Positions 33,621-44,316 of a stretch of 64,000 nucleotides of DNA are shown here, one piece after another. Numbering within the stretch: position 1 is the stretch's first letter; every line of letters begins with the position of its first letter. The translations under genes were made by a program, and so were the position numbers. The stretch covers positions 1 to 64,000 of the forward strand of contig NZ_AUWR01000008.1 in the NCBI RefSeq assembly GCF_000455125.1, in the 5' to 3' direction. This DNA comes from Mycobacterium sp. UM_WGJ. Lineage in GTDB: Bacteria; Actinomycetota; Actinomycetes; Mycobacteriales; Mycobacteriaceae. The notes under the pieces are model-generated. The model was not told where the DNA came from and searched no databases. It saw nothing but the letters and a program-made list of their open reading frames with translations.

Positions 33621-35153
33621 CTATCGCTGACCTTCCAATGCGCGTACGCGTCCGCCAGTCGGACGCGCCCCGGCGTGACGCCGGCCGCCTCCATTTTGCC
33701 CTGCACGCCCGGCGCCTCGACCGGCTGCCCGGGCCGGCGCCTGCGCTGCGGCGCGCTGCCGGCCCGACCGCGCCGGCGCCTGTCCGCTCGTCTGGGCCGT
33801 TCGTGGCCGTGCGGCCGGCCGTGAGCGTGTCCGCAGCCGGTCACGCAAAGCCTCAAGACGGGTCGGCGAGTAGGGCTCGGGTAGCGGCAGCCGCAGTATC
33901 CGGTTCATCCGGTCGTCCTGGCCGGCCCGCAGCGCCGCCACGGCCTCCGGTTCGTGCCGGGCCGCGTTGGCCATGATGCCGACCATGAACAGCGTTGTCG
34001 CCGTGGAGGTTCCGCCGGCAGAGATGAGCGGCAGCTGAATTCCGGTGACGGGCAACAGCCCGATCACATAGCCGACGTTGATGAACGACTGACCGATCAC
34101 CCACATCGTGGTGGCGGCGGTCAGCAGCCGCAGGAATGGGTCCGCGGAGCGCTTGGCGATCCGCATGCCGGTGTAGGCGAACAACCCGAACAGCGCCAGC
34201 AGCCCGAAGCCGCCGATGAAGCCGAGCTCCTCGCCGATGATGGCGAAGATGAAGTCGTTGTGCGCATTGGGCAGGTAGTTCCATTTCGCGGTGCCCTGGC
34301 CCAGACCGTCGCCGAAGATGCCGCCGTTGGCCAGTGCGAACTTCGCCTGACGCGCCTGATAACCGGCGCCCTGCAGGTCGGCGTCGGGGTCCAGCCAGGA
34401 CCGCACCCGGTCGGACCGGTAGCCCTCGGTCACCGCCATGATCGCGGCGGCGGCGACAATGGCCGTCAGGGACGTGAGGAACACCCGCAACGGCAGACCG
34501 GCGTACCACAGCAGCGCCAGCAGGATGATGCCCAGCGAGACCGTCTGCCCCAAGTCGGGCTGGGCGACGATCAGCACCAGCGCGACCACGGCGGCCGGCA
34601 CCAGCGGGACGAGCATCTCGCCCAGCGTCGCCCGCTCCATGCGCCGACTGGCCAACAGGTGTGCACCCCAGATGACGAAGGCGATCTTGGCCAGCTCGGA
34701 GGGCTGCATGGAGAAGCCGGCGATGACGAACCAGCCGCGAGAACCGTTGGACAAGGTGCCGATGCCCGGGATCAGCACCAGCACCAGCAGCACGATGGTG
34801 AAGGCGTAACCGGCAAAAGCCATGCGCCGCATGAACCGGACCGGCATCCGCAACGCCACGTAGCAGCCGACCAACCCGATCACGGTCCACAGCACCTGCT
34901 TGCCGAAGATCCGCCACGCCGATCCATCGGTGCCGTAGGACTCCACCCCGGAGGCCGACAGCACCATGATCAGGCCGAGCGTGGTCAGCAGCGCGGCCAC
35001 CGCCACGATCAGATGGAACGACGTCATCGGCCGGCCCAGCCAGGCGCCGAACCGGGTGCGCGGCTCGGGCTTGGCGGCCGTGACAGCGGTTTCGTCGGAG
35101 GAGGCGTCTGCGGCCCCGGCGTCGCGCCGCAGCCGGGCCAGGATGCCGATCAC
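33621..35153 (-). CDS. ftsW: Septal peptidoglycan polymerase FtsW
   Basis: This SEDS-family glycosyltransferase works with the transpeptidase PBP3 (pbpB) at the septum. The 510-aa protein has about ten membrane helices between residues 45 and 415. SEDS motifs are visible: [53 protein letters not shown] (with the catalytic-region Asp) and [26 protein letters not shown]. The cytoplasmic C-terminal tail of about 90 residues is Arg/Ala/Gly-rich; its counterpart in M. tuberculosis binds FtsZ. The ATG overlaps the murD stop. Confidence 0.95.
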   Translation of the reverse strand: MIGILARLRRDAGAADASSDETAVTAAKPEPRTRFGAWLGRPMTSFHLIVAVAALLTTLGLIMVLSASGVESYGTDGSAWRIFGKQVLWTVIGLVGCYVALRMPVRFMRRMAFAGYAFTIVLLVLVLIPGIGTLSNGSRGWFVIAGFSMQPSELAKIAFVIWGAHLLASRRMERATLGEMLVPLVPAAVVALVLIVAQPDLGQTVSLGIILLALLWYAGLPLRVFLTSLTAIVAAAAIMAVTEGYRSDRVRSWLDPDADLQGAGYQARQAKFALANGGIFGDGLGQGTAKWNYLPNAHNDFIFAIIGEELGFIGGFGLLALFGLFAYTGMRIAKRSADPFLRLLTAATTMWVIGQSFINVGYVIGLLPVTGIQLPLISAGGTSTATTLFMVGIMANAARHEPEAVAALRAGQDDRMNRILRLPLPEPYSPTRLEALRDRLRTRSRPAARPRTAQTSGQAPARSGRQRAAAQAPARAAGRGAGRAGQNGGGRRHAGARPTGGRVRALEGQR

Positions 35154-36676
35154 ACCGATCCTGCCGCGGAACGTGCCGCGGCGGCGAACGCGTCGCCCCG
35201 GGCACCGTAGCCGGCGAACTGGTCGAAGGATGCCCCCGCCGGCGCCAGCAGCACCGTGTCCCCGGGCCGGGCCAGGTCGCGGGCGGCGGCCACCACCGCG
35301 GTCATCACCCGGGAGCCCAGCGTCTCTTTGGACCCATCAGCTACTCGCTTCACATGAGTAACTGGAGACACAGCAGTATCACCCATATCAATATCCTCGC
35401 CCGTCACAACGTGGACGACGGGGACATCCGGTGCGTGTCGTGATAACGCCTTGGCAACCTCGCCGCGATCTCGGCCGATCAATACGGCCCCGGCCAGGTG
35501 AGCAGCGATTCTGGCGACGGTCGGCTCGACCGAGGCCCCCTTGAGCAGCCCCCCGGCCACCCAGATCACCCGCGGGTGGGCCAGCACCGATGCCTCGGCC
35601 GCGTGCGGATTGGTGGCCTTGGAATCATCGACGTAGCTGATCCCGCCGTCGACCACGATCAGTTCGGCGCGATGCCGGCCGACCTGGAACGACGCCAGCG
35701 CCGCGGCGATCGCCTCGGGGGGCACGTCGACGCTGCGGGCCAGCGCGGCGGCCGCCAGCGCATCCAGGATCCCGACCGGGCCGGGCACCGGTATCGACGC
35801 CACCGGGGCCAGCGCCACCTCATCGGCGAAGGCGCGATCGACCAGCATGCCGTCGACCACGCCGAGCTCACCGGGCGCCGGTTCGCCGAGCCGGAAACCC
35901 ACCTTGACCGGGGCAGGCGCGGTGTCGCGCAGCGCCGCGGCACGGGCGTCGTCCATGCCGACCACCGCCACCCGGCCGGCCAGCGCGCGGGCCTTGTCGG
36001 CGGTGTAGGCGGCCATGCTGCCGTGCCAGTCCAGGTGGTCCTCGGCGATGTTGAGCACCGCGCCGGCCTCGGGGCGCAACGACGGGGCCCAGTGCAGCTG
36101 GAAGCTGGACAGCTCCACGGCCAGCTCGTCGGATTCATGCGGCGGTCCCAGCTTCCGCTCTCCTCCGTCGAGCCTCGCTGAACCGCCGGCGGGCTCCCCC
36201 AGCACATCCAGCACGGGGCTGCCGATGTTGCCGCACAACTGGGCACGCCGGCCCGCGGCCGACAACATGGCGTACAACATCGAGGTGGTCGTGGTCTTGC
36301 CGTTGGTGCCGGTCACCACCAGCCAGCGCCGCGGCGGCCCGTAGTGGCCCGCGACGTCGAGCCGCCAGGCCAGCTCCACGTCACCCCAGATCGGCACGCC
36401 GGCCGCTGCGGCGGCGGCCAATACCGGTGTGTCCGGGCCGAATCCGGGGCTGGTGACCACCAGCGCGTAGCCGCCGATCTGCGCGGCGGCTTCGGCGGGG
36501 CTGCAGGTCGTGACGTCGGGGTGGGCGTGCAACGCGGCAACATTGTCGTCGCACAGCGTCAGGTCCAGCTCGAACGGCGCCAACGCGGTGAGGATGGCCC
36601 GGCCGGTGATGCCGGCCCCGGCGACCAGCACCCGCGCTCCCGGAGACAGCGGGGCCAACCCGGCCACCTCAGCCAC
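35150..36676 (-). CDS. murD: UDP-MurNAc-L-Ala--D-Glu ligase MurD, with 19-codon insert
   Basis: MurD adds D-glutamate to UDP-MurNAc-L-Ala. GTG 36676 overlaps the mraY stop; GTG 36667 is an alternative, and neither has a clear ribosome site. The ATP loop [14 protein letters not shown], the ELSSFQLHW and [11 protein letters not shown] segments and [12 protein letters not shown] are intact. At 508 aa it is about 20 longer than M. tuberculosis MurD. The excess matches [20 protein letters not shown] between LGEPA and [10 protein letters not shown], supplied by a 57-bp dispersed element in frame. A low-GC patch lies at about 35318-35412, near the C-terminus. Confidence 0.95.
   Translation of the reverse strand: MAEVAGLAPLSPGARVLVAGAGITGRAILTALAPFELDLTLCDDNVAALHAHPDVTTCSPAEAAAQIGGYALVVTSPGFGPDTPVLAAAAAAGVPIWGDVELAWRLDVAGHYGPPRRWLVVTGTNGKTTTTSMLYAMLSAAGRRAQLCGNIGSPVLDVLGEPAGGSARLDGGERKLGPPHESDELAVELSSFQLHWAPSLRPEAGAVLNIAEDHLDWHGSMAAYTADKARALAGRVAVVGMDDARAAALRDTAPAPVKVGFRLGEPAPGELGVVDGMLVDRAFADEVALAPVASIPVPGPVGILDALAAAALARSVDVPPEAIAAALASFQVGRHRAELIVVDGGISYVDDSKATNPHAAEASVLAHPRVIWVAGGLLKGASVEPTVARIAAHLAGAVLIGRDRGEVAKALSRHAPDVPVVHVVTGEDIDMGDTAVSPVTHVKRVADGSKETLGSRVMTAVVAAARDLARPGDTVLLAPAGASFDQFAGYGARGDAFAAAARSAAGSV
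36131..36187 (-). repeat. 57-bp palindromic element, copy A, in frame in murD
   Basis: Read on the minus strand it starts GGCGGTTCAGCGAGGCTC and ends GGGACCGCCGCATGAATCC. Arms GGCGGT/ACCGCC, CAGC/GCTG and GCTC/GAGC nest into one long imperfect hairpin. It differs from the copy at 63567-63623 at about five of 57 positions. It is read in frame as [18 protein letters not shown]. Confidence 0.9.
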
Positions 36677-37748
36677 CAACGGCGGTGAACCACTCGCCGT
36701 AGAACATGGAGACGCCCAATCCGCAGGCGATGGCGGTGAGCAGCCAGAACCGGATGATCACCGTGGTCTCGGCCCAGCCGGCCAACTCGAAGTGGTGGTG
36801 GAACGGGGCCATCCGGAACACCCGCCGGCCGGTGCTGCGGAACGCCAGGATCTGGACCACCACCGAGGTGATCTCGGCGACGAAGAGCCCGCCGAGCACC
36901 ACCGCGAGGATCTCGGTGCGGGTGGTGATCGACATTCCGGCGATCACGCCGCCCAGCGCCAGCGAGCCGGTGTCGCCCATGAAGATCTTCGCCGGGGCGG
37001 CATTCCACCACAGGAATCCGATGCAGGCGCCCGCGGTCGCGGCGGCGATCAGCGCCAGGTCCAGCGGGTCGCGCACGTTGTAACAGCCCAGTCCAGGGGC
37101 GCTCGCGCAGGCGTTGCGATGCTGCATCACGGTGATCAGCACGTAGGCGCCGCTGACCATCGCCATGGATCCGGCGGCCAGCCCGTCCAGGCCGTCGGTG
37201 AAGTTCACCGCGTTCGACCAGGCGCTGACGATGAGGATCACGAACAGCACGAACGCCGCCGCGGGCAGCGTGACGGTGGCGATGTCGCGCACATAGGACA
37301 GTTGCAGGCTGCCCGGGGTCAGACCGGAGCTGTTGCGGAAGCACAGCACCAGCAGACCGAACAAGGTGGCCGCGGTGACCTGCCCGATGGTCTTGGCGGT
37401 CTTGTTCAGGCCGAGGTTGCGCGACCGCCGGATCTTGATCAGGTCATCGAGGAACCCGACGCCGCCCAGCGCGGTAGCCAGCCCCAGGACCAGCAGGCCC
37501 GAGGCCGTCGGCCCGGTGCCGTAGAAGACCAGGCCGGCCAGTTCAGCGGCCAGGTAGCCCGCCCAGATCCCGGCCACGATGGCCACGCCGCCCATCGACG
37601 GGGTACCGCGTTTGCGCTGGTGGCTGGCCGGTCCGTCTTCGCGGATCTCCTGGCCGAATCCCTGCTTGGTGAACACCCGGATCAGCACGGGGGTCAGCAG
37701 GATCGCGACCAGCAGCGCGACTCCGGCCGCGATGAGGACCATTATCAT
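36669..37748 (-). CDS. mraY: Phospho-MurNAc-pentapeptide-transferase MraY (MurX)
   Basis: MraY attaches phospho-MurNAc-pentapeptide to decaprenyl phosphate, forming lipid I. The 359-aa protein equals the M. tuberculosis length and has ten membrane helices. Catalytic-region motifs are [16 protein letters not shown] near residue 45, [10 protein letters not shown] with the DD pair, [12 protein letters not shown] and [27 protein letters not shown] near the C-terminus is the conserved His-rich loop. It overlaps murF by ATGA at its start. Confidence 0.97.
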   Translation of the reverse strand: MIMVLIAAGVALLVAILLTPVLIRVFTKQGFGQEIREDGPASHQRKRGTPSMGGVAIVAGIWAGYLAAELAGLVFYGTGPTASGLLVLGLATALGGVGFLDDLIKIRRSRNLGLNKTAKTIGQVTAATLFGLLVLCFRNSSGLTPGSLQLSYVRDIATVTLPAAAFVLFVILIVSAWSNAVNFTDGLDGLAAGSMAMVSGAYVLITVMQHRNACASAPGLGCYNVRDPLDLALIAAATAGACIGFLWWNAAPAKIFMGDTGSLALGGVIAGMSITTRTEILAVVLGGLFVAEITSVVVQILAFRSTGRRVFRMAPFHHHFELAGWAETTVIIRFWLLTAIACGLGVSMFYGEWFTAVGG

Positions 37749-39244
37749 CGGCGATCTCCTGGGTCTTCGCTGGTCAGCGCCTGCGCCAACGCGGTCAGGC
37801 CCGCGGAGTTCGACGCCTTGACCAATACCACGTCCCCCGCCTGCAACTCGGCGCGCAACAGGGCCAGGGCGGCATCGACGTCGGGTACCGCGGTGGCTTC
37901 GGCGCCCCAGGATCCCTCCATCACTGCGCCGTGCAGCATCGCGCCCATCGATCTCCCTACTCCGACGACAACGAGACGAGACACATCTAAGCGCACCGCG
38001 AGCCGCCCGATGCGGTCATGCTCAGATATTGCGTCCTCGCCGAGCTCGGCCATCTCCCCCAGCACCGCCCAGGTGCGGCGCTTCGCCCCCGGATTCTCAC
38101 CGCGGGCGATCCAGGCCAGCGCCTGCAGCGCCGCCCGCATCGAGTCGGGGTTGGCGTTGTAGGAGTCGTCGATCACGGTCACGCCGTCTGCGCGGGTGCT
38201 GACCTGCATCCGGTGCGCCGAGGCCGGTCCGGCACCGGCCAGGGCGTCGGCCACCTGGTGCGGCGTGGCACCGCATTCCAAGGCCACGGCGGCGGCGCAC
38301 AGGGCGTTGCCCACCTGGTGATCACCGGACACGCCCAGCCGTACCTCCGATTCGCCTGCGCCCGAGTGCAAGGTGAACCGCGGGCGGGCCAGCTCGTCGA
38401 GCACCACCGGCCCGGCCCACACGTCGGCGGGAGCGGAGCGGCTGACCCGTACCACCCGCGCGACGGTCTTGTCGGCCATCGCGGCGACCGCCGAGTCGTC
38501 GACGTTGAGGATCACCACGCCGGATTCCGGAACAGCTTGGGCCAGCTCGGCTTTGGTCTCGGCGATCGCCTCGCGGGAGCCGAACTCGCCCAGGTGTGCG
38601 GTCCCGACGTTGAGCACCACCGCGATCTGCGGCGGGGCGATCGCCGCCAGCGCGGCAATGTTGCCGCGATGCCGCGCCGACAGCTCGAGGACCAGATAGT
38701 CGGTGTTCTCGTCGGCCCGCAGCACCGTCCACGGGTGGCCCAGCTCGTTGTTGAACGACCCGGGCGGGGCGATCACCTCCCCCAACGGCGCCAGCACCGC
38801 GGCGATCAGGTCCTTGGTGGAGGTCTTGCCCGACGACCCGGTCACGCCGACGATCGTCAGCCCCTCGGCCACCAGGGTGGCGGCCACCGCGGCGGCCAGT
38901 TTGGCCAGTGCGGCCAGCACCGCAGCGCCGGAGCCGGCCTCGTCGTCATGCTCGAGCGCACCGGATCGACTGTCGGAGGCGACCGGCTCCACCACAATGG
39001 CCGGCACCCCGACCGGACGGGCGGCCAGCACCGCCACCGCGCCGGCATCGACCGCCGACGCCGCATGGTCGTGGCCGTCGGCCTGCGCGCCGGGCAGCGC
39101 CAGAAACAGTGCGCCCGGGGCGATCCGGCGGGAGTCGAATTCCACGGGGCCGGTGACCACGGTGCGCTCGGCCTGCTCCGGGGTGATGTCGGCCAGCCGG
39201 CCGCCGACGATCTCGGCGATCTGCGCGACGGTCAGCGCGATCAT
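37745..39244 (-). CDS. murF: UDP-MurNAc-tripeptide--D-Ala-D-Ala ligase MurF
   Basis: MurF adds D-Ala-D-Ala to complete the pentapeptide precursor. The 499-aa protein has three Mur-ligase domains, with ATP loop [15 protein letters not shown] near residue 134, [11 protein letters not shown] and [11 protein letters not shown]. It overlaps murE upstream and mraY downstream by 4 bp each. A stretch at about 37935-38035 uses codons rare in this genome (ATA at residue 406, TTA at 419, AGA at 431), unlike its neighbours, though the protein there still aligns as MurF. Confidence 0.96.
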   Translation of the reverse strand: MIALTVAQIAEIVGGRLADITPEQAERTVVTGPVEFDSRRIAPGALFLALPGAQADGHDHAASAVDAGAVAVLAARPVGVPAIVVEPVASDSRSGALEHDDEAGSGAAVLAALAKLAAAVAATLVAEGLTIVGVTGSSGKTSTKDLIAAVLAPLGEVIAPPGSFNNELGHPWTVLRADENTDYLVLELSARHRGNIAALAAIAPPQIAVVLNVGTAHLGEFGSREAIAETKAELAQAVPESGVVILNVDDSAVAAMADKTVARVVRVSRSAPADVWAGPVVLDELARPRFTLHSGAGESEVRLGVSGDHQVGNALCAAAVALECGATPHQVADALAGAGPASAHRMQVSTRADGVTVIDDSYNANPDSMRAALQALAWIARGENPGAKRRTWAVLGEMAELGEDAISEHDRIGRLAVRLDVSRLVVVGVGRSMGAMLHGAVMEGSWGAEATAVPDVDAALALLRAELQAGDVVLVKASNSAGLTALAQALTSEDPGDRR

Positions 39245-40773
39245 CCGTGCTCCCCGCGCGTTTCCAGCGCCCGGGCCAGCTCCACCCGGTCATCGAACGG
39301 CTGGGTGTGCCCGGCGGCGGTCTGCCCGGTCTCGTGTCCCTTGCCCGCGATCAGCACCACGTCGCCGGGCTGAGCCCAGGCCACCGCGTGCCCGATCGCG
39401 GCCCGCCGGTCGCCGATCTCGACCACCTGAGCGCTGCCGGCGGCGGCACCGGCCAACACGGCGCGCCGGATGTCGGCAGGGTCTTCGCCCCGCGGGTTGT
39501 CGTCGGTGATCACGACCAGGTCGGCCGACTCCGCGGCGATCCGCCCCATCGGCTCACGCTTGCCCTGGTCACGGTCGCCACCGGCGCCGAACACCACGGC
39601 CAGGCGTCCGGTGGTGCCGCGCAGTTCCTGGCGCAGTGTTGCCAGCACCGCCGCCAGCGCCCCGGGCTTGTGCGCGTAGTCGACCAGCGCCAGGAAGCCC
39701 TGCCCCCGATCGATCGACTCCATCCGTCCCGGCACCCGCGCCTCTCGCAGGCCGGGGGCCGCCTGCTCCGGCGACACCCCGACTGCGTCGAGAATAGCCA
39801 GCGCCACAAGGCAATTGGACACGTTGTAGGCGCCGGGCAGGCCGATGCCGACCGGGTGGCGCACACCCGCGGGGTCGACGGCGACGAACTCGCCCCCGCT
39901 CACCCGCTCCACCCCCCAGTCCGCGGGGCGGCCCGTCGCGCTGACAGTGACCGGCGCGGTCGCCCGCGCCGCCATTGCCGCGCCGGCGTCGTCGTCGATA
40001 CAGATCACCGACCGCGCCGCGTGCAGTGGCGACGCCGGATCGAACAGCCGAGCCTTGGCCTCGAAGTAGTCGGCCATGGTCGGGTGGAAGTCGAGGTGGT
40101 CGCGAGACAGGTTGGTGAAGGCGCCCACCGCGAACCGGGTGCCGTCGACCCGGCCCAATGTCAGGGCGTGACTGGACACCTCCATGACCGCGGTGTCCAC
40201 CCCGCGCTGTGCCATCGCGGCCAGCAGCGCCTGCAGTGCGGGCGCCTCTGGGGTGGTCAAAGCGCTGGGAAGATCGACGCCGTCGATGCGGACGCCGACC
40301 GTGCCGATCAGCCCGGCGGTGCGACCCGCAGCCCGCAGCCCGGCCTCGACCAGATAGGTGGTGGTGGTCTTGCCCGACGTCCCGGTGATGCCGATGACGG
40401 TGACCTGCTCACACGGATGTCCGTAGACCTGCGCCGCGAGTTCGCCGAGCACGGATCGGGGCGCCGGATGAACCAGGACAGCTATGCCGGGTAGCGCTGC
40501 AGCGTCGGCGATCTCGGCGGCCCCGGCCCCGTCGGAAAGCACCGCGACCGCGCCCCGGGCGACCGCGTCGGCCGCGAATCGTGCCCCGTGGGTGGTCGCG
40601 CCAGGCAGCGCCGCGAACAGGTCACCCGGCCGCACGTCCTGGGCGCGCAGCGTCAACCCGGTAATGGGCAGCTCGGGAACCGCCTCACCGGCTACCGCAA
40701 CCGCCCCGATCTGCGCTGCGAGCACCCGCAGCGACGTGCCTGCACCGACGTCGGGGCGCAGAGCAGCAGGCAC
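39241..40773 (-). CDS. murE: UDP-MurNAc-L-Ala-D-Glu--meso-DAP ligase MurE
   Basis: MurE adds the third amino acid of the stem peptide. The DDNPRGEDP motif contains DNPR, the signature for meso-diaminopimelate rather than lysine. The ATP loop is [18 protein letters not shown], and the carbamylated-Lys region follows [28 protein letters not shown] 40773 is preferred because GGAGG lies 7 nt before it; ATG 40779 and 40788 are alternatives that would place the site too close or inside the gene. The protein is about 510 aa against 535 in M. tuberculosis. It heads a murE-to-ftsQ run with overlapping or close-packed genes. Confidence 0.96.
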   Translation of the reverse strand: MPAALRPDVGAGTSLRVLAAQIGAVAVAGEAVPELPITGLTLRAQDVRPGDLFAALPGATTHGARFAADAVARGAVAVLSDGAGAAEIADAAALPGIAVLVHPAPRSVLGELAAQVYGHPCEQVTVIGITGTSGKTTTTYLVEAGLRAAGRTAGLIGTVGVRIDGVDLPSALTTPEAPALQALLAAMAQRGVDTAVMEVSSHALTLGRVDGTRFAVGAFTNLSRDHLDFHPTMADYFEAKARLFDPASPLHAARSVICIDDDAGAAMAARATAPVTVSATGRPADWGVERVSGGEFVAVDPAGVRHPVGIGLPGAYNVSNCLVALAILDAVGVSPEQAAPGLREARVPGRMESIDRGQGFLALVDYAHKPGALAAVLATLRQELRGTTGRLAVVFGAGGDRDQGKREPMGRIAAESADLVVITDDNPRGEDPADIRRAVLAGAAAGSAQVVEIGDRRAAIGHAVAWAQPGDVVLIAGKGHETGQTAAGHTQPFDDRVELARALETRGEHG

Positions 40774-40872
40774 CAACATCACCTCCATCCGCTGCGGCCG
40801 GGTCGTCCGGATCGGCCCTGAGACTACCCAGGCGGGCCGTGTCCACAGCGCAGGCGCGTGGGCTCGACGGCC

Positions 40873-41121
40873 TCAGCCGTCAGAAGGTGGCGGTGGCTGC
40901 TTGAGCTTCTTGTCGAACATGCACTGGAAGTCCCCGGGCGGACATCCGTACTGAGTCGGGTCCGGCACTTCCTCGCAGGTTCCCTGCTTCGTCATGAAAC
41001 AGCCGCTGGCGTGGTGGTCACTTGCGATGGGTGTGCCGGTGGGCGTGCCGAGCAGCCCCAGCGCGACGACGCCTGCCGCCGCGGCGAGAACACCCGGAAT
41101 AGCGATAGTTTTTCGGGCCAT
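40873..41121 (-). CDS. Small secreted cysteine-rich protein in the dcw cluster
   Basis: An 82-aa protein that I do not recognise. Residues 1-33 form a signal peptide (MARKTIAIPGVLAAAAGVVALG...). The mature part is about 50 residues with four cysteines at 41, 49, 60 and 67 and ends in a Pro-rich tail, suggesting two disulfides outside the cell. AAAGGGTCG provides a ribosome site before ATG 41121. It lies between pbpB and murE, where M. tuberculosis has Rv2159c-Rv2162c instead. The gene is on the same strand as the cluster, with its own 142-bp upstream region. Confidence 0.7.
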   Translation of the reverse strand: MARKTIAIPGVLAAAAGVVALGLLGTPTGTPIASDHHASGCFMTKQGTCEEVPDPTQYGCPPGDFQCMFDKKLKQPPPPSDG

Positions 41122-41263
41122 GATCGACCCTTTCTCTTCGGCGCGGAACCCCCTTATCGTCTCCGCGTTGTCCGCACAATAAGCGCACGATCACCACCAA
41201 CGCGGCGGAATCACGTCTTTTTTTGCGGACGCCAGTGGACGGTTCGGCGGCAGGGGGTGGCGC

Positions 41264-43270
41264 CTACATCGCCTGCAGGACCAGCGGCGGTCCTGGGTCC
41301 GGCGACAGTGGCACGTTGTGGCGCTGCAACAACCACCCGGCGATGTTGTGGAACAGCGGTGCCGCCGAGGTGCCCGGCGAGCCGTCCGCGGCGCGATGCG
41401 GGTTGTTCATCATCAGGCCGATGACGTAACGCGGATTGTCCGCCGGCGCTATCCCGGCGAAGGTGATCCAGTAGACGTCGTCGTAGTAGCAACCGCACGC
41501 CGGGTTGATCTGCTGTGCGGTGCCGGTCTTTCCGGCGATCTGATAGCCGTCCACAGCGGCCTGCCATCCGGTGCCCTGCTGAACACCGGTCGGATCACGT
41601 TGCACCACCGAGCGCAGCATGTTGCGCACGGTCGCCGCGGTCTGCTCCGAGACCACCCGGACCCCCTCCGGTCGCGGTTCCTCGGCGCGGCCGCCGTCGG
41701 GGGAAATGGTCGCCTTGATGATACGCGGCGGGATCCGCACGCCGTCGTTGGCGATGGCCTGATACATCCCGGCCATCTGCAGCAGTGTCATCGAAAGACC
41801 CTGGCCGATAGGCAGGTTGGCGAAGGAACTGCCCGACCATTGGTCCACCGGCGGCAGCAGACCGGCGCTCTCACCGGGTAGCGCGACACCGGTGCGCTGT
41901 CCGAGCCCGAACTTCTCCGCCATGTCGAACCAGCGCTCGGGCCCCACCCGCTGAGCCAGCATCAGGGTCCCGACGTTGGAGGACTTCCCGAAGATTCCGG
42001 TCAGGGTGTAGGGCGCGACGCCGTGCTCCCAGGCGTCGCTGACGGTGACGTCTGCGACGTTGATCGATCCGGGCACCTGCAGGACGTCGTCGGGATGACC
42101 GAGGCCGTATTCGATGACCGAGGCCGCGGTGATGATCTTGTTCACCGAGCCCGGCTCGAACGGCGAGGACACCGCCAGGTTGCCGAGCTGGCGGTCCTCC
42201 TGGCGCCCAATGTCCTGGGACGGGTCGAACGTGTTGTCGCCGGCCATCGCCAGCACCTCGCCGCTCTTGGCGTCCAGCACCACGGCCGTGACATCGTGTG
42301 CGCCGGTGACGTTCTTGGCCTGCTGCACCTGTTGCTGGACATAGAACTGAATGTCGTCGTCGAGGGTGAGCTGGATCGTCGACCCGTTGACGGCCTTGTG
42401 CCGATTGCGGTAGCTGCCCGGGATCACCACGCCGTCCGAACCGCGGTCGTAGGTGACCGACCCGTCCGTTCCGGCCAGCACCGCGTCCATCGAGTCCTCC
42501 AGACCCAACAGCCCGTGGCCGTCCCAGTCGATGCCGCCGATGATGTTGGCCGCCAGCGAGCCGCCCGGGTACTGGCGCAGATCCTGCCGCTCGCTTCCGA
42601 CCTCAGGGCACTTCTCGGTGATGATCTCGGCCACCGCGGGGTCGACGGCACGGGCGAGATAGACGAACGTCTCGTTGCTGCGCAGCTTCTTCAGCAGGGC
42701 TGCGGAGTCCGGCTTGTTACCGAGGCGGGTAGAGATCTCCTTGGCTATCTGCTGCAGCCGCAGCTGCGGATCGGGGGCGGACGGATCCTTCTTCTTGGCG
42801 TCGGCAAGCTGCTTGCCGATCTTGACCGGCTGGAAGGACAGCGCCCGGGCTTCGATGGTGAACGCGAGCTTGTCCCCGGTGCGGTCGATGATGTCGCCGC
42901 GCATCGCCTGTTGGACGTCGGTGACCTTGAGTTGTCCGGCGGCCTCGGCACGCAGCCCGGAGGCCCGCGGCACCTGCAGGTAGAACAGCTGAGCCGCCGA
43001 CAGTGCCAGTACCAGGAAGATGACCGCGTTGCCGGTGCGGTGCCGGAAGACGAACGAAGCGCTGCGCAGGCCCATCTCGGTGGCTTGGCGGGTGCGACGC
43101 TCGCGGGCCGAATGTCCGGTTGTGGTGGACGCTTTCGCCGCCTTAGCGGGCTTGGCGGCTTTGGCCGGCTTGGCGGGCGTGGTGACGGAGCGGCGGGTCT
43201 TTCGGGAGGCGGCTGTGGTCGAGCCGTCGGCGCGACGTGCCGGTCCGGTTCCCCGCGCGGGCCGTCTCAT
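41264..43270 (-). CDS. pbpB: Septal transpeptidase PBP3 (FtsI/PbpB)
   Basis: This class B penicillin-binding protein cross-links septal peptidoglycan with FtsW. The 668-aa protein has a basic Lys/Ala-rich cytoplasmic N-terminus, one membrane helix (about residues 78-98), a pedestal domain and a transpeptidase domain. Catalytic motifs are SVNK in FEPGSVNKI (nucleophile Ser), SSN in FGKSSNVGT and KTG in AGKTGTAQQ. It overlaps the ftsL-like stop by ATGA. It is close to the 679 aa of M. tuberculosis PBP3. Confidence 0.96.
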   Translation of the reverse strand: MRRPARGTGPARRADGSTTAASRKTRRSVTTPAKPAKAAKPAKAAKASTTTGHSARERRTRQATEMGLRSASFVFRHRTGNAVIFLVLALSAAQLFYLQVPRASGLRAEAAGQLKVTDVQQAMRGDIIDRTGDKLAFTIEARALSFQPVKIGKQLADAKKKDPSAPDPQLRLQQIAKEISTRLGNKPDSAALLKKLRSNETFVYLARAVDPAVAEIITEKCPEVGSERQDLRQYPGGSLAANIIGGIDWDGHGLLGLEDSMDAVLAGTDGSVTYDRGSDGVVIPGSYRNRHKAVNGSTIQLTLDDDIQFYVQQQVQQAKNVTGAHDVTAVVLDAKSGEVLAMAGDNTFDPSQDIGRQEDRQLGNLAVSSPFEPGSVNKIITAASVIEYGLGHPDDVLQVPGSINVADVTVSDAWEHGVAPYTLTGIFGKSSNVGTLMLAQRVGPERWFDMAEKFGLGQRTGVALPGESAGLLPPVDQWSGSSFANLPIGQGLSMTLLQMAGMYQAIANDGVRIPPRIIKATISPDGGRAEEPRPEGVRVVSEQTAATVRNMLRSVVQRDPTGVQQGTGWQAAVDGYQIAGKTGTAQQINPACGCYYDDVYWITFAGIAPADNPRYVIGLMMNNPHRAADGSPGTSAAPLFHNIAGWLLQRHNVPLSPDPGPPLVLQAM

Positions 43271-44316
43271 CGCGCGGCTCCCGGAGCCACCGGCGTCGCC
43301 GGTACTTCCGGCGGCAGCGGGGGTTGCGGGGGTTGCGGAGGCAGGACGGACTCGGGCGCCAGCACCGGCCCGGGCGGCACAGCGACGGGCGGCAGGACGT
43401 CAGACGGGATGACCGAAGGCGTGGTCAGGTGCGGGATCTCTTGTGCGCCAGGCCCTGGCAATGGCCCGGCCGCAGGCAGGCCGGGAACTCCCGGCAGGCC
43501 CGGAATGATCAGCGGCGCGCCGGGCACCGCCGGAGCCGGCGGGACTGCGGCCGGCAGGTGCCGGCTGTCGAGCTTCGGCCCGGCCGGGGGCACCCGAACC
43601 GGCACCTCGGCCGGCGGTGCGACATCGTCGGGCAGCTTGGTGTTCAGTGGCGGCGGGGGCGCACCGTCGGCGGGTTTCGGGGTCCCGACCACCACCCAGT
43701 TGCCGATCGGGTCCTGGACCAGATGCGCGGTGTCGCGGCTGGGAATCATGCCCAGTTCGCGGGCCGCCTCGGCAAGCGCCGGTGCGGATTCGGCGGTGAG
43801 CACGTCGCGCTCGAGCGCTTCCTTCTGCTGCATGAGGACCCGGTTGTGCTCCCGGATGTTGCCCAGCTGGTAGGACCGCTCGGCGGCGTCCGTCGACAGC
43901 CACAGGGTGATTCCCAGCCCGATGCCGAGCGCGCCGATGATCAGCACGACGAACGGAACCTTGGCCGCCAGCGTGCGCGGTCGCAGGTCGATCGAGGCCA
44001 GCCGAGCGATCAGACGTTCGCGCAGCGGGACGCGTACAACCTTGGGTGCCTTGGCCTTGCGTGCCTTCGCCCGCGCTTTGGCCTGCTTGGTGCTCTTCGG
44101 CGGCACCGGCCTGGGGTCGGGACGAAGCGGCGCCGCTTTCTGCGGGCCGGTGCCCGGCCGTGATTCGCGACCCGCCGTAGGCGTGGTCCCACGCTGCCGC
44201 CGTGGGCCTCGGGCCTGCGTCTGCTCAGCGACCCGCCGCGGGCCGGTCCGGGTTGCGCTCTCGGGGTTACGGCGACGGTCGCCCTGCCGTACCGCGGGCT
44301 TGCGCTTAGTCGCCAT
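43267..44316 (-). CDS. ftsL: FtsL-like bitopic division protein with Pro-rich exterior
   Basis: Orthologue of Rv2164c. ATG 44316 has AGGGGG five nt before it and is preferred over the overlapping GTG 44319. The 349-aa protein has a very basic cytoplasmic tail (1-118), one membrane helix (VPFVVLIIGALGIGLGITLWL) and a coiled coil of about 50 residues (LGNIREHNRVLMQQKEALER), as in FtsL. A further external region of about 140 residues is dominated by Pro. The Pro-rich part is unusual compared with classical 100-aa FtsL proteins. It sits between rsmH and pbpB. Confidence 0.88.
   Translation of the reverse strand: MATKRKPAVRQGDRRRNPESATRTGPRRVAEQTQARGPRRQRGTTPTAGRESRPGTGPQKAAPLRPDPRPVPPKSTKQAKARAKARKAKAPKVVRVPLRERLIARLASIDLRPRTLAAKVPFVVLIIGALGIGLGITLWLSTDAAERSYQLGNIREHNRVLMQQKEALERDVLTAESAPALAEAARELGMIPSRDTAHLVQDPIGNWVVVGTPKPADGAPPPPLNTKLPDDVAPPAEVPVRVPPAGPKLDSRHLPAAVPPAPAVPGAPLIIPGLPGVPGLPAAGPLPGPGAQEIPHLTTPSVIPSDVLPPVAVPPGPVLAPESVLPPQPPQPPLPPEVPATPVAPGAAR

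Noticed and set aside
42023-43873. 616-codon open frame opposite pbpB and ftsL
   Set aside because: Shadow frame; the minus-strand genes have all catalytic motifs and 4-bp overlaps.
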